From positions 1-46,406 of the forward strand of contig JAHITJ010000156.1 of the NCBI GenBank assembly GCA_018817795.1: 46,406 nucleotides of DNA, written 5' to 3'. The DNA is from Myxococcota bacterium (lineage in GTDB: Bacteria > Myxococcota_A > Polyangia > HGW-17). The position numbers and the translations under genes were made by a program. The notes beneath the pieces were generated by a model. That model was not told where the DNA came from. It worked only from the letters and a program-made list of their open reading frames with translations, and searched no databases. Positions 8,585 to 18,500 of the stretch are shown here, one piece after another. Every line of letters starts with the position of its first letter. The stretch's first letter is position 1.

Positions 8585-10960
8585 ATGCGGAAAATGTCCT
8601 GTTATTCTATTCTCTTTCTGGCTCCCTTGTTCCTGTCGCACTGCAACTTCAACACCTCGGGGCTCAAGGCGGTCCAGACCAGTTGCGACAACGGCCAGCT
8701 CGAAGACGGAGAAGAGTGCGACGGCGAGGACCTGGCCGGTCAGACCTGCGAACTGCTGGGCTACGAGTCAGGCACCCTCGCCTGCTCGTCCTCCTGCCGG
8801 TTCGACCGCAGCCAGTGCTCCGGCGGCGTGGCCGACTGCGGCAACGGCACCATCGAGAGCCCCGAACTCTGCGACGGCGCCGATCTCGATGGCCAGACCT
8901 GCACTTCAATCGGCTTCTCCGGCGGCACGCTGGCCTGCAACGGCGACTGCACCCTCGACACCTCGAACTGCTCCGGACAGTCCTGCGGCAACGGCACGGT
9001 CGATCTGGCCGAGGCCTGCGACGGTGAAAACCTTGATGGCCAGACCTGCGCCTCCATCGGCTATTACGGTGGGACCCTCGCCTGCAACGGCGACTGCACC
9101 CTGGACATCGAAGACTGCATGGCCACGGGCCGCTGCGGCGACGGTGTGCTCCAGGAGGACCGCGGCGAGATCTGCGACGGCGCCAGCCTCGACGGCCAGA
9201 CCTGCGAGTTGCTGGGCTACTATGGCGGAGACCTCGCCTGTACCACCTCCTGCACGCTCAACCTCGCGCCCTGCCTGTTCGAGGGCCGCTGCGGCGACGA
9301 CGCGATCCAGGAGTCCCGCGGGGAGGAGTGCGACGGCGCCAGCCTTGACGGCCAGACCTGCCTGACGCTGGGCTACTACGGCGGAACCCTCGCCTGCGAT
9401 GGTGATTGCCTGCTGAACCTCGAACCGTGCGCCGAATCGGGGCGTTGCGGCGACGCTTCCATCCAGGACACCGAGGGCGAGGAGTGCGACGGCGTCGAAC
9501 TTGCGGGCCGCACCTGCGAGACGCTGGGGTATTACGGTGGAACCCTCACCTGCACCGCAGGCTGCGAGTTCGATCGCGCGCCATGCGACGCCGTGGGCCG
9601 CTGCGGTGACACGATCATCCAGGGCTCCTTCGGTGAGCAGTGCGACGCCACCGAACTTGCGGGATCCCGTTGCCGGGCACGCGGTTTCTTCGGGGGAACC
9701 CTGGCTTGCTCGGACTCCTGCCTGTTCGACGTCTCCGTCTGCGACCCATCCCGGCTCGAGGGAACCTCCACCCCGGATAACGCCCGGGACATGGCCATCG
9801 ACGCCAGCGGCAACGTGTACGCGGTGGGCAGCACCAGCGGCACGATGGGGGCGATCTCCTACGGCGGCTCGGACATCGTCGTCGTGAAGTGGAACGTCGA
9901 CGGGGTCCGTCAATGGATCGCCCAACTGGGCACGCCCGGCAACGACGTCGGACGCGGGATCCTCGTCGATCCGAGCGGCGCGGTCTACGTCACCGGCTAT
10001 GTCACCGGAAATCTTCCTGACGAGACGACCCTGGGCGGCTCGGACATCGCTCTGATCAAGCTCAACGCCTCCAACGGAGCCCTGATCTGGCACATGCAGT
10101 TCGGCAGCGCGGCCAACGAGGAGGGTCGCGCCCTGGCGATGGACGGCTCGGGCAACGTCTATGTCACCGGCTATACCGAGGGTACCGTCCCCTCCGGCAA
10201 CAGCGGAGGACCGGAGCTGGTCAACCAGGGCCTCTACGATGTCTTCCTCTCCCGCATCACGCCGTCGGGAACCTATTCCTGGGGAACGATGGTCGGCACG
10301 CCGTCCAACGACTACGCGATTGATCTGCAGTTGTTTGCCACCTCGAACAAACTGTTCATCGCTGGCACTACCGGCGGTTCCCTGTCCGGCAATGGCACCT
10401 CGGCCGGACTTCAGGACGTCTTCGTCCTGCGCTACTCCCTGACCGGTATCCGGGAGGCCTCCGGCCAGTTCGGCACGACCGCGGTGGACCAGGGCTTCAG
10501 CCTCGCCTTCGACACGACGCACATGTACGTCACCGGCTACACCGAGGGGTCCCTCACGGGCACCCCGGGGTTCGGCAACAAGGACCTGTTCGTGGCCAAG
10601 CTCGACCCGAGCAACCTCAACCGTACCTGGACGCAGCAGTTCGGCACCACCGGCAACGACGAGGCCTTCCGGATCCTCTGGGCCGGCGGCAACAGCCTGT
10701 TTGTAGGAGGCTCCACATCCGGGACGTTCCCGGGCAACACCAGCGCCGGCGGAAATGACGCCTTTCTCTTCAAACTGCGGGTGGATACCGGGGCCATGGA
10801 GTCCGTGCGCCAGTTTGGTTCTCCGGGGTTTGATACAGTTTATGGCCTGGGAAAAGACCCTTCGGGAACTGTCTGCATGACTGGTTCAATTACCGGTTCT
10901 TTTATGGGTGACCCGAGTCTCGGAAACGGGGACCTCGGCGTTTGGTGCGTCAATCCTTGA
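8585..10960 (+). CDS. Surface lipoprotein with seven six-Cys repeats and SBBP-type beta-propeller repeats
   Basis: This 791-residue exported protein has a signal peptide ending in LFLSHC, with Cys20 as the likely lipidation site. Residues 33-386 are seven tandem repeats of about 46-50 residues. Each has six Cys in the pattern CGNG...CDG..LxGQTC...G(Y)YGGTLxC...C....C, related to the myxobacterial cysteine-rich/DUF4215-like repeats. Residues about 390-791 are SBBP-type repeats with motifs such as DASGNVYAVGSTSG and DGSGNVYVTGYTEG, which probably fold as a beta-propeller. The cysteines probably form disulfides within each repeat, as expected for a periplasmic or surface protein. The family is usually secreted and of unknown ligand; adhesion or scaffolding is an inference. 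It is divergent from the molybdenum hydroxylase operon and followed by a separately promoted small gene. Confidence 0.88.
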   Translation: MRKMSCYSILFLAPLFLSHCNFNTSGLKAVQTSCDNGQLEDGEECDGEDLAGQTCELLGYESGTLACSSSCRFDRSQCSGGVADCGNGTIESPELCDGADLDGQTCTSIGFSGGTLACNGDCTLDTSNCSGQSCGNGTVDLAEACDGENLDGQTCASIGYYGGTLACNGDCTLDIEDCMATGRCGDGVLQEDRGEICDGASLDGQTCELLGYYGGDLACTTSCTLNLAPCLFEGRCGDDAIQESRGEECDGASLDGQTCLTLGYYGGTLACDGDCLLNLEPCAESGRCGDASIQDTEGEECDGVELAGRTCETLGYYGGTLTCTAGCEFDRAPCDAVGRCGDTIIQGSFGEQCDATELAGSRCRARGFFGGTLACSDSCLFDVSVCDPSRLEGTSTPDNARDMAIDASGNVYAVGSTSGTMGAISYGGSDIVVVKWNVDGVRQWIAQLGTPGNDVGRGILVDPSGAVYVTGYVTGNLPDETTLGGSDIALIKLNASNGALIWHMQFGSAANEEGRALAMDGSGNVYVTGYTEGTVPSGNSGGPELVNQGLYDVFLSRITPSGTYSWGTMVGTPSNDYAIDLQLFATSNKLFIAGTTGGSLSGNGTSAGLQDVFVLRYSLTGIREASGQFGTTAVDQGFSLAFDTTHMYVTGYTEGSLTGTPGFGNKDLFVAKLDPSNLNRTWTQQFGTTGNDEAFRILWAGGNSLFVGGSTSGTFPGNTSAGGNDAFLFKLRVDTGAMESVRQFGSPGFDTVYGLGKDPSGTVCMTGSITGSFMGDPSLGNGDLGVWCVNP
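8681..9742 (+). repeat. Tandem array of seven six-cysteine repeats
   Basis: In-frame repeats of roughly 140-150 bases lie inside the lipoprotein gene. The later units share the core CDGASLDGQTC and the tail GYYGGTLAC. Units 1-3 are shorter between the first two cysteines; units 4-7 carry a two-residue longer loop. Unit 7 is the most divergent, with CDATELAGSRC and GFFGG. The near-identical units suggest growth by unequal recombination. Confidence 0.85.
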
Positions 10961-10980
10961 AAAAAACTTCAAACAACCGA

Positions 10981-11009
10981 TTGATTCAGCAGGAAAATTA
11001 GGATATATA
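10981..11009 (+). promoter_or_regulatory. Sigma70-type promoter for the small coiled-coil protein gene
   Basis: TTGATT (10981-10986), a 17-base spacer and TATATA (11004-11009) lie about 45 bases before the start at 11053. The optimal spacing and the local AT-rich patch in GC-rich DNA support it. AGGAGGT at 11041-11047 is the ribosome site for the downstream gene. Confidence 0.55.
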
Positions 11010-11052
11010 GTCAATCACTGCCCCAGATTCACCCTGGGCGACAGGAGGTATC

Positions 11053-11670
11053 ATGGCAAAAGTTCCGCGCAAACGCTCGATCAACGCTTATCGCAGCGCC
11101 CTTCTCTATGCCAGGGCGTCGCTGGAATTCAACCAGGAAACGAAACCCCTGACGGAAACCATCCTGCCGATGATTCCCAGGGTCAACGCCCTGATCGACA
11201 TGGAGAACGAGTGGTCTGACTCCGTGGTCTCCGCCAAGGGCAAACTGCTGGCCGCCCGGCAGGAGTGGAAACTTCAGTTCAACCAGCTTCTCAAGGAATT
11301 CAACACGTTCGACTACGCCGAGATCGTGGATGTCCAGGAAGCCGTTCTGGGCGTGTATCCCCGTGGCAACCGCGGAGCCGACTATGTCAACCAGGTCCAG
11401 TTCGCCCAGCCGGTGTTCCAGCAGGTTTTGACCGGGGAAAAGCTGCCCGCCAACATCAAGAGCAAGCTCAAGCAGATCCTGAAGGTCAGTGATAACGTGA
11501 TCAAGCTCGCGACCTCCCTCGACTCCCTCCTCCTGAAGAAGGACGGCATGCTCGAGAAGCAGGATTCGCTCAAACTCGAGATCAACCGCACCCTGGATCA
11601 GATCGACAAGAAGCTGCACAAGATGTTCCCGTATGAACAGCGCTACCTCGGCGCCTTCTTCTTCAAATAA
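11053..11670 (+). CDS. Small helical/coiled-coil protein, function unknown
   Basis: This 205-residue protein is Lys-, Leu- and Gln-rich and appears almost wholly alpha-helical, with likely coiled-coil segments near residues 55-90 and 150-190. It has no signal peptide or membrane segment, so it is probably cytoplasmic. The start is secure, with a near-perfect AGGAGGT site ahead of the ATG. It ends in the aromatic stretch LGAFFFK. It has its own promoter and stands alone between the cysteine-repeat lipoprotein and a structured intergenic region. I do not recognise the family. Its helical character is like that of the first protein of the 39959-44909 operon, but I see no clear sequence match between them. 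Confidence 0.8.
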   Translation: MAKVPRKRSINAYRSALLYARASLEFNQETKPLTETILPMIPRVNALIDMENEWSDSVVSAKGKLLAARQEWKLQFNQLLKEFNTFDYAEIVDVQEAVLGVYPRGNRGADYVNQVQFAQPVFQQVLTGEKLPANIKSKLKQILKVSDNVIKLATSLDSLLLKKDGMLEKQDSLKLEINRTLDQIDKKLHKMFPYEQRYLGAFFFK

Positions 11671-11678
11671 ACCCCGAC

Positions 11679-11727
11679 AAAGAGACTACAGATAAGACTG
11701 AAAGAGGGAACCAAAGAGACGGAGACG
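11679..11727 (+). repeat. Purine-rich dispersed repeat, copy A, just after a stop codon
   Basis: The sequence starts AAAGAGACTACAGATAAGAC and continues AGAGGGAACCAAAGAGACGG. It begins eight bases after the stop of the coiled-coil gene. It matches, imperfectly, the minus strand of copies B (11864-11907) and C (35288-35334). All three read in the sense direction of the gene they follow. Confidence 0.65.
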
Positions 11728-11733
11728 TCACAG

Positions 11734-11816
11734 CGCCGGTCAAGTCCGATGATCCCTTGACCGGCGACCCCGGGACGCCCGCAAAAGGACGTCCCGCATG
11801 AGGTCACGTAGTGACC
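11734..11816. other. Cluster of three hairpins between convergent genes
   Basis: Three perfect stems follow one another. CGCCGGTCAAG/CTTGACCGGCG (11734-11744 with 11756-11766) has 11 pairs and an 11-base loop. GGGACG/CGTCCC (11772-11777 with 11790-11795) has 6 pairs. GGTCAC/GTGACC (11802-11807 with 11811-11816) has 6 pairs and a 3-base loop. None is followed by a run of T, so this is not a textbook intrinsic terminator. It may be a structured repeat or a bidirectional transcript end. Confidence 0.65.
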
Positions 11817-11863
11817 GGATGAATTTCGCCAGTACGAGAGACGGTAGCTCGGGAATGCAATGA

Positions 11864-11907
11864 CTTTCGTCTTTTCCGTTCCCCCTCTGTCTTTTCCGTA
11901 GTCTCTT
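11864..11907 (-). repeat. Purine-rich dispersed repeat, copy B
   Basis: Read on the minus strand it starts AAGAGACTACGGAAAAGAC and continues AGAGGGGGAACGGAAAAGACG. It lies ten bases beyond the stop codon of the minus-strand gene at 11917. Together with copy A it forms an imperfect inverted repeat enclosing the three hairpins. Confidence 0.65.
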
Positions 11908-11916
11908 ATTATTCCG

Positions 11917-14900
11917 TTACTTCGCGGCGGGGAGGGGATCGACGCCCATGATCAGGCCGTCGCGGACGGGCGCTTCGAGATCCTTGAAGGTCTCCTTCGT
12001 CCAGGTCTCAAATTCTTTTTCATCGGCCATTTCTTTATACTTAATAACCAGGAGGCCAAGACCCTCCCATTTTTTAGCCACAGTCTTCATCCGAATCAGT
12101 TCCTTCAGGATGTCCTGACGCTCCACCTCGAGATGGCGGGTCTGCCGCTCCAGGTTCTCGAGGATGCGGATGCCCGACTCGGGCGCCTCGAGTTTTTCAC
12201 ATTTCCTGGCGAGCTCCAGGGCCTGGTAGTCCAGGTTCGGCAGCGACTTGAGCACGCTGACGATGTAGTCCACCTTTTCCTCCACGCCGGCCTTGGCGTA
12301 GTACATCAGCAACTTCTTCAGCAGCGCCTGATCGTTGCCGCCGAGGTTCACATAGGCGTCGAAATGCTCGCGCACCGGGACGCCCGACTCGAGGCCGACG
12401 GTGGCAAGCAGGTGCCACATGGTCACATCGAGCTGCTCGTACAGGTCCGTCTGGGGCGCCAGCCAGCGTACCAGCAGCGTGGCCGGAGCGCGCAGGTCCA
12501 GTTTCCAGAGCGCACGGCCGAGTTGGTGCACGACACCTGACTTGATCGTGCCGGGCTGCATCTTCAGGTCCGCCTCCACACCGGGGAGCCAGCGGGCGGC
12601 CAGGACGGCGACGCCCGTGTGCAGTGGACGCTCCATCACCAGGAACATCGCCACAAGCCGTGGCAGGGCCAGGGCCGGCTTCTCCATCTGGAGCAGCCAG
12701 CCGGCCGTCTTCAGGTGATCCGAGAGCGAAGGAGTCTCGATGCGGCCCATGGCCTCGACGGCCTTCTCGAGGTGCCCGAGCTTCTCATACAGGCTCGCGT
12801 CAATCCGGTGCCGTTCATCCAGCAGCCGGACCTCGTTGTGCCGCGTCAGTTTCAGGATCTCGTCGGAGCGCTGCTTGACCTTCGTGATCTCCTGGGTGCT
12901 CAGGTCGATCCGGGAGATCAGGTAATCGGCGAACTCCCGCAGCAGGGTGACCGAGGCCGACCCCTGCTTCAGGGAAAGGTACGTCAGTCCAAACTCCTGC
13001 TTGTGACGATCGAGCACGTCCTGCACGCGGAACATGGTGTTGTGGCCGACCCACGGCAGCACCGTCTCGATGACCGGATGACGGTCGGAGTTGACCACCG
13101 AGCCCCTGCCGAGCATGCGGGCGACGTCCATCGGGAACAGGTACATGCGCAGGATGCGGTTGAGCGTGATGCCGTAGGACTTCACGATCGGCTTGACGTT
13201 CTCTTCCTTCAGGTGCTTCTTGATGATGTCCGGGTCCACCTTGAACTCGCCGTTGACGCCGATCAGGAAGACCGAATTCTCGTCGACCTGGAACACGTGC
13301 CCGTCCGGGAAGACGCCCACGAAGGCTGCCATCAGGCTGCGGAAGCCCACCTCGTTCATGCGGAACAGGTTCACCCACTGACACAGCATGCCGCCGGGCT
13401 TCAGGTTCTTGCGGACAATCCTGAAGTGCTCCAGGGTGTACAGGTTCGAGGCACCGGAGAGCCACGGATGCGACGGCTGCGACACCACGATGTCGTAGGT
13501 GTGCGGGTTGGCGCGGGCGTGCCTCGCCAGAGCGTTGCGACCGTCGTCCAGTCTCAGGCGCACGTTGGGATTGTCCAGCGGATGCGGCCGGTTCCCAAAC
13601 ATGAAGCGCGAAGCCTTGACCACCTCGGGCTCGAGCTCGGCGACCTCGATCTGCTTGAAGTTGCCGTGGGAGAGCATGTCCAGCGTGCCGCCGCCGCCCA
13701 GACCGATCAGCAGCACCTTCTCGGGGTTGGGATGCAGGAAGTACGGGAGCATGCCCAGGTACAGGATCTCCTCGGCGTAGTGCGGATCCGTCGCGGCATG
13801 GAAGGCCTCGTTGAGGCCGTTGTTGCGCAGGCGGAGACCGCCCTCCTTGGTCTTGTGCACGGTGACGACGGTCACGGCGCCCTCGGCCTGGAACAGCAGG
13901 TTCTTCAGGTCGTTGGGATCACCGTACAGCGACTTCACGCGGGAGCCGATGGTGTTGGAGTAATCCTCGACCGAGTACCGGGAGTTGACCAGCCGGATGA
14001 CGTTGACGTTCGGATCGATGATCACCATGCCCAGGAACACCAGAGTGGCGCCTGTCAGAAGCCGCAGACGCCCGTCGGTGCGGAACTTCGACAGCCAGGA
14101 GAGACCACCCTCGGCGTCGGGCTCCACGCGGGCGAACATGGCCGATACCAGGGCCACCAGAATTGAAAAGAAAATCATGAATTGAAGCAGGGCGTTGAGG
14201 TTCTTCACCGTCGGAATCAGGATCAGGCCGGTCAGGCCCGCACCGAGGATGCAGCCCACGGTGTTCATCGCGTAAGTGTTTCCCACCGCCGTGCTCAGGG
14301 AGCGGCGCACCGACGCCAGCCGCGCGAGCACCGGGAAGGATGCACCGTAGAAGAACGTGGGGGTCGCGATGGACAGGAACACCAGGAACAACTTCAGAGC
14401 AAACACCGAGCCGGGCGACTTCTGCTCCGAGGCGATGTAACCCGAGATCAGGAACGGCATCAGCGGCAGGATCAGGATCGTCAGGATCGCGCCGACGGCC
14501 GCGCCGATTTGTAATTTGGTAAACAAAGCCCATAAATCACGCGACTTGTCGAGCCTCCGGGAGATCAGCAGGGAACCGAAGGCCAGACCCGCCAGGTAGG
14601 CCGAAAGCAGGGCGGAAAATCCATAGATGGTGCCGTCCATGAGGATGCCCAGCAGGCGGAACCACAGGATCTCGTTGGACAAACTGATGAAGCCGCAGAC
14701 GAAGGCGAAGGCCACGGCCGCGGAGGCGCCCCATTTCAGCGCGAAGGGGGAGAAGTTCTCCTCGAACGCGGGCGGGGCCGGGGCATCCTCGGTGGGCTCG
14801 ACCTTCTGCTCCATCAACTCCTCGCCGGGAACCGGGCGCAGGCGGTACTCGATGAACACGGCCCCGAGGAAGACGAACAGCCCCATCATGACGGCCAGGT

Positions 14901-15465
14901 ACACGGCCACATCCAGGCCGACCATTGGAATCAGGATGAAGCCCGACAGCATGGTGCCCGCCACCGCGCCCAGCGTGTTGATGAAGTACAGAACGCCGAG
15001 GCTCTTGCCAGGGTGTTCCTTCTCCACAGCGCCATGCACCAGGATCGGGAGCGTGGCACCCATGGCCACGGTCGGGACCAGGATCAGCAGGCCACCGACG
15101 ACAAAGCGGATGAACATCATGAGCGTCGGTCCGGGGTCCGGACCCGTCAACAAATAGATGAAGTCCATCTTGTACAGCAAGGGTGTGAACAGCAGGCCAT
15201 ACACCGCAATGACGGCCTCGAGGATACCGTAGGCCAGCACCGGATGCTTGATCCGCGGGGCGAACTTGCCGCCCAGGGCCCCACCAAGGGCCATGCCGCC
15301 CATGAAGGTCGCCAGCACCGTGGCTGCGGCCATCTCGGTGTTGCCGAAGGTGTAGTGCAGGATGCGGGTCCAGATGACCTCATACACCAGCCCGGCGGCA
15401 CCGGAGAAGAAAAGCAGGATGGAAATCAGGGACAACGGAACGGGGCGGGAAGATTTCAAAGTCAT
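11917..15465 (-). CDS. Fused membrane (MFS-like) / spermidine-synthase-like protein with long C-terminal helical region
   Basis: This 1182-residue integral membrane protein has residues 1 to about 475 as a polytopic domain of many hydrophobic segments, beginning LISILLFFSGAAGLVYEVIW, typical of the fused MFS/spermidine synthase family. A Rossmann methyltransferase-like SpeE domain follows, with VLLIGLGGGGTLDML near residue 590 and YDIVVSQPSHPW downstream. True spermidine synthases have an essential Asp in this second motif; here it reads SQPSHP, similar to the SEPSNPW version of membrane-fused homologues, so polyamine synthesis is unlikely. Residues about 760-1182 are helical, perhaps TPR-like. 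The start lacks a strong ribosome site, but no later ATG fits. Single gene, divergent from the 15586 gene. Substrate unknown. Confidence 0.85.
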   Translation of the reverse strand: MTLKSSRPVPLSLISILLFFSGAAGLVYEVIWTRILHYTFGNTEMAAATVLATFMGGMALGGALGGKFAPRIKHPVLAYGILEAVIAVYGLLFTPLLYKMDFIYLLTGPDPGPTLMMFIRFVVGGLLILVPTVAMGATLPILVHGAVEKEHPGKSLGVLYFINTLGAVAGTMLSGFILIPMVGLDVAVYLAVMMGLFVFLGAVFIEYRLRPVPGEELMEQKVEPTEDAPAPPAFEENFSPFALKWGASAAVAFAFVCGFISLSNEILWFRLLGILMDGTIYGFSALLSAYLAGLAFGSLLISRRLDKSRDLWALFTKLQIGAAVGAILTILILPLMPFLISGYIASEQKSPGSVFALKLFLVFLSIATPTFFYGASFPVLARLASVRRSLSTAVGNTYAMNTVGCILGAGLTGLILIPTVKNLNALLQFMIFFSILVALVSAMFARVEPDAEGGLSWLSKFRTDGRLRLLTGATLVFLGMVIIDPNVNVIRLVNSRYSVEDYSNTIGSRVKSLYGDPNDLKNLLFQAEGAVTVVTVHKTKEGGLRLRNNGLNEAFHAATDPHYAEEILYLGMLPYFLHPNPEKVLLIGLGGGGTLDMLSHGNFKQIEVAELEPEVVKASRFMFGNRPHPLDNPNVRLRLDDGRNALARHARANPHTYDIVVSQPSHPWLSGASNLYTLEHFRIVRKNLKPGGMLCQWVNLFRMNEVGFRSLMAAFVGVFPDGHVFQVDENSVFLIGVNGEFKVDPDIIKKHLKEENVKPIVKSYGITLNRILRMYLFPMDVARMLGRGSVVNSDRHPVIETVLPWVGHNTMFRVQDVLDRHKQEFGLTYLSLKQGSASVTLLREFADYLISRIDLSTQEITKVKQRSDEILKLTRHNEVRLLDERHRIDASLYEKLGHLEKAVEAMGRIETPSLSDHLKTAGWLLQMEKPALALPRLVAMFLVMERPLHTGVAVLAARWLPGVEADLKMQPGTIKSGVVHQLGRALWKLDLRAPATLLVRWLAPQTDLYEQLDVTMWHLLATVGLESGVPVREHFDAYVNLGGNDQALLKKLLMYYAKAGVEEKVDYIVSVLKSLPNLDYQALELARKCEKLEAPESGIRILENLERQTRHLEVERQDILKELIRMKTVAKKWEGLGLLVIKYKEMADEKEFETWTKETFKDLEAPVRDGLIMGVDPLPAAK

Positions 15466-15527
15466 AGGCGCAAGTGTATACGGGATGGTTTGGCGGTTTT
15501 CCAGAAAAAAATCACTGGGAGGATACC

Positions 15528-15556
15528 TTGACGAAAAAGGCCTGCTACACTATGAT
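15528..15556 (+). promoter_or_regulatory. Strong sigma70-type promoter for the 1392-residue lipoprotein gene
   Basis: TTGACG (15528-15533), exactly 17 bases, then TATGAT (15551-15556), close to consensus. Transcription should start near 15563, giving a short leader with AGGAGG at 15571-15576 nine bases before ATG 15586. This is the best-looking plus-strand promoter in the window. Confidence 0.7.
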
Positions 15557-15585
15557 CAGCTTGCTTTTTCAGGAGGCGACCATCC

Positions 15586-18500
15586 ATGAAGCGGTTCTCT
15601 ACTTCCATTGCCTTTTCCATGCTTTTCTTATTCTCCGCCCTTCCGGCATGTACCGGAGGGGGTGGCTGCTCCCAGATCGAACCACCGCCGGCCACGATCC
15701 CGCCGTCCCAGGTGGTTGAAAACGGTCTGCAGATCCGCATCACCGAGGACGGGTTCGAGACCATCAAGACGATCCTGCCCCAGTTCGTCGAGGGCGAGTT
15801 CGGCCACCTGGCGTTCATACCCGAATTCTGGGTCGGTTCTTCGGACCGTCAGTACGGCATCGCATTCTGCAGCCTCGGCTGCGGCGTGGACATCTCCCGC
15901 GTCGATCTCGACTTCGACGTCGTGGACGTCACCCAGAACAGCAACAATATCGACCAGTGCCGCGAGGGCATCTTCGCCGAGTCCGCCTGCGATGAAATCT
16001 GGGTGGATCTGGAGGCCAACATCTACCTCGGCTTCGACATCGACGTGTACTTCATGGGGAACAACATCTCGAATCAATGTCAGGTGGCCGTAGGCTTCTT
16101 CAACCAGGCCTTCCAGGGCACCATCGCCCTGGGTCTGCGCACCCGTCCCTCCGACGGCCAGATGCGCATGGACATCAACTCCATCACCGACATCGACCTG
16201 GGCGGCCTGGGAATCTCCCTTGAGAACTGCATCCCGATCCTGGAGGACTTTCTCAATGCCCTGATCCTGGAGAACATCGGCCAGTACATCGAGATGGTCC
16301 AGGTTTTCGTGGGCAACGCCATCGTCGAATTCATCGCCAACGAGGTCGTCATCCCGCTGCTGCAGCCGACCATCGACAAGCTCTTCCCGGATCCGATGGG
16401 CCTCGAAGGCCAGATGAACGTCGGCGCCTTCATGGCCGACGCCGGCTTCATGGGCGTCGACTCCATGCTGGAACTGAAGATGGTCTCCGGCGGCTTCGTC
16501 GACATCAAGAACCGCGGCATCACCGCAGGCATCATCACCGGCTTCAACTCCGACTCCGACGTGCTCTCCCGCTCCGAGAGCAAGAACGAGTTCAACGTCG
16601 CCGAGCACACGCAGGGCGCCCGTTGCGTGCCCCCCATCGCGACCTTCGATTTCAACCAGCAGGGACTGTCCCTCGTCCCCGGCGTCTCAGGTGCCTCCGC
16701 CGACCGCCTGAAGACCTTCACGCGCCAGATCATCCAGGAGTTCTCCGGCTCCTTCGACCAGGCCTACCTGAAGTTCGGCGACAACACGCCCGCGGACGTG
16801 GGCATCGCCCTGACCAAGGACTTTTTGAACCTGCTGGGCTTCCACCTGGTCAACAGCGGCACGCTGTGCCTGACCGTTGGCACCGAGCAGAGCCCGCTGC
16901 TGAAGGTCGGCGCCTTCTCGGTGATGATTCCGTCGCTGGCCGAACTGATCGATCCGACCGTGGGTGACGCCCCTCTGCAACTGGTCATCCGGCCACAGAC
17001 CGCGCTGGAGTTCACCATCGGCCAGGGCACGGGCACCGAAACCCCGCTGATCGACGTGTTCATGCGCGACTTCCAGATCGACGTGTATCCCTTCGTCAAC
17101 GGCCGCTATGCCCGGGCCCTCACCATGGCACTGGACATGCACCTCCAGATCGACCTTGAGGAAGGCATCGACCCGCTCACCAACAACGTGACGGTGATGC
17201 CCGTCCTGCGTCCGGTGGACGCCTCCCAGATCGCCGCCCGTGTGACCAACGCCGACCTGATCCGCGAGAACCCCGAGGACGTGGCCGCGATCTTCCCGAG
17301 CATCCTGGGCATGATCATGCCGATGATGAGCGGGGCCCTGCAGCCGATCCCGATGCCGACCTACGACATCACCAAGATGAACCAGAACGGCGATTACCTG
17401 GTGTGGCGTGTGGTCCGTCTCTCCCACCTGGAGTTCAAGCCCACGATCACCGCCGACGCGGCCCTGATCATCGCAAGGATCGTGTCCGTGCTGCCCGGCC
17501 AGAAGAGCACCGTGCGCCCGCACACATTCGAGGCCGACCTGAAGGCTGCCCGCACCTACGCCCCCGAGCGCCTGCGCGCCACGCTGCAGGGTCGTGACGA
17601 CGCCCGTCCCGAGCTCGTGATTGACCTGGCCGCCACCGACGGAGCCGCGTCCGCCGAGTACCAGTACAGCCTCGACGGCGGCGCCTACACGCCGTTCGCC
17701 CGCACCAACCAGCTCGTCATCGGCGATCTGCAGTTGTTCCTGCAGGGCAAACACACCGTTAAGATCCGCGGACGCCGTGCCGGCTCCCCCGAGAGCCTGA
17801 ACCTGGAGCCGGTCATCCTGACCGCCATCCTCGACACGCTGCCCCCGAAGGCGATCCCTTATGTGGCCGGCCAGCGCTTCTTCCCGGGCGCGGTGGACTT
17901 CGTCTCCGGCCGTGAAGCCATCGAGGTCTCCTTCGGCAAGGGCTCGGGCACCTTCACCGAGTGGTCCTCCGCTGAGAGCATCTCCCTGGCCGCTGCGCGC
18001 GCCTACGCCGGAGATGGTGATCTGATCGTCCGCCTCCGTGACGAGGCCGGCAACGTCTCCGAGACCGCTGTGGACCTCAACCAGATCCTGGCGGTTCCCG
18101 TGGAGAAGGACAGTTCCGGTGGATTTTTCATGTGTGCCACTTCCGCGGGCACCCGTGGCAAGGGCTCCACCTGGCCGTTGTTCCTGCTGCTGGGTGCGGT
18201 GCTCCTGGGCGCCCGCATGCGGAGGTTCCGCCCCCGTTTTTTTCCGCTGGCCGCGATGGCGCTGACTGTGGTCGTGTCCATGGGCCTGATCGGCTGCGCC
18301 GACGGTAGCGGTAACAAGAAGAATGACACACCCACCTGCTTCTGGGACGATGACTGCGCCGGCGTGTCCTGCCCCGACAACGAGATTCCGCTGTGCATGG
18401 GCGGCCAGTGCGAGTGCGTCAACGACATCCCCTGGGGCATCCCCGGCCCGTACGCCTCCTTCACGGTCATCGGCCAGCTCGCCTGGGTGGGCTCCTACAA

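Noticed and set aside
12619-14166. 515-residue plus-strand frame opposite the SpeE-like gene, and similar long frames at 420-2300, 5868-7100, 35281-36855 and 43317-44798
   Set aside because: All lie antisense to genes with recognised domains and have the same skewed composition typical of shadow frames.
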